Source: Streptomyces sp. NBC_00078 (GTDB lineage: Bacteria > Actinomycetota > Actinomycetes > Streptomycetales > Streptomycetaceae). From it: a stretch of DNA of 64,000 nucleotides. The DNA lies in the NCBI RefSeq assembly GCF_026343335.1, contig NZ_JAPELX010000001.1, forward strand, positions 5,208,001-5,272,000. The letters run 5' to 3'. The position numbers were made by a program, and so were the translations under genes. How positions within the stretch are numbered: position 1 is the first letter of the stretch; every line of letters starts with the position of its first letter. The notes beneath the pieces are model-generated. The model was not told where the DNA came from. It made no database searches and worked only from the letters and a program-made list of their open reading frames with translations. This document shows, piece after piece, positions 63,901 to 64,000 of this stretch.

Positions 63901-64000
63901 GTCCGCCGGACGCACCGCTCCTCACGGCGGACCTGATCCGAACCACACCGCCTGGGCCGCCCCCGCTCGCCGGAGGCGGTCGTGTTCTCACCAATAACTC

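Overview
The window is a high-GC actinobacterial chromosome segment. Gene content and order point to Streptomyces, and the order resembles the Streptomyces coelicolor region around SCO3340-SCO3410 as I remember it (no search was run). Supporting signs are dense GTG/ATG starts, many ATGA or GTGA stop/start overlaps, a sigE-cseABC operon, lsr2, clpC, a type III pantothenate kinase and an isolated second nuoD. I see no tRNA, rRNA or CRISPR array. The only mobile element is one IS110-family insertion sequence.

Layout. 0-7 kb: end of ppa, a penicillin-binding D,D-carboxypeptidase, a DUF2342 metalloprotease, then tilS, hpt and ftsH. 7-11 kb: folate genes, with folE forward and folP, an NTF2-like gene, folB, folK and a DUF3180 gene in reverse. 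11-18 kb: an MprF/LysX-like membrane protein, an esterase, a coiled-coil membrane protein and two bacterial-PH-domain proteins. 18-20 kb: nuoD2 facing a MidA/NDUFAF7-type methyltransferase. 20-25 kb: a NarL-type two-component pair, a TmrB-like ATPase and a threonine-aldolase-like enzyme. 24.7-30.2 kb: a cofactor operon (Rossmann/DUF2520 reductase, panC, nadB, nadC, coaX). 30-34 kb: small proteins, a BlaI-type repressor, an ArgA-like acetyltransferase, lsr2 and an SCO3374-like gene. 34-41 kb: clpC, a secreted HAD phosphatase, an M23 peptidase behind a probable c-di-AMP riboswitch, and a divergent TetR/MFS efflux pair. 41-46 kb: AraC/VOC/methyltransferase genes, then the reverse operon sigE-cseA-cseB-cseC for the cell-envelope stress response. 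46-51 kb: mutY, a secreted Gly/Ser-rich protein, disA and radA. 51.5-52.9 kb: the IS110 element. 53-64 kb: a sigma-like/zinc-finger/BACON fusion protein, a Cys-rich protein, a Ppx/GppA protein, a TIM-barrel isomerase, a TetR, ilvD, a PQQ-repeat Ser/Thr kinase, an SH3 protein and a membrane protein, ending in a repeated non-coding tract.

How the genes connect. The envelope theme recurs: carboxypeptidase, MprF-like protein, M23 peptidase, the SigE signalling system, and DisA making c-di-AMP that the riboswitch upstream of the M23 gene may sense. The cofactor theme also recurs: folate, pantothenate/CoA and NAD. Three patterns stand out beyond gene calling. About fifteen genes have a TANNNT hexamer exactly 6-7 nt before the start codon, the signature of leaderless mRNAs. 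Three genes (the DUF2342 gene, disA, ilvD) have their stop-codon region tandemly duplicated downstream. NuoD2 has Trp where complex I NuoD has its quinone-binding Tyr, and it lies next to the methyltransferase family that modifies NDUFS2/NuoD in mitochondria.
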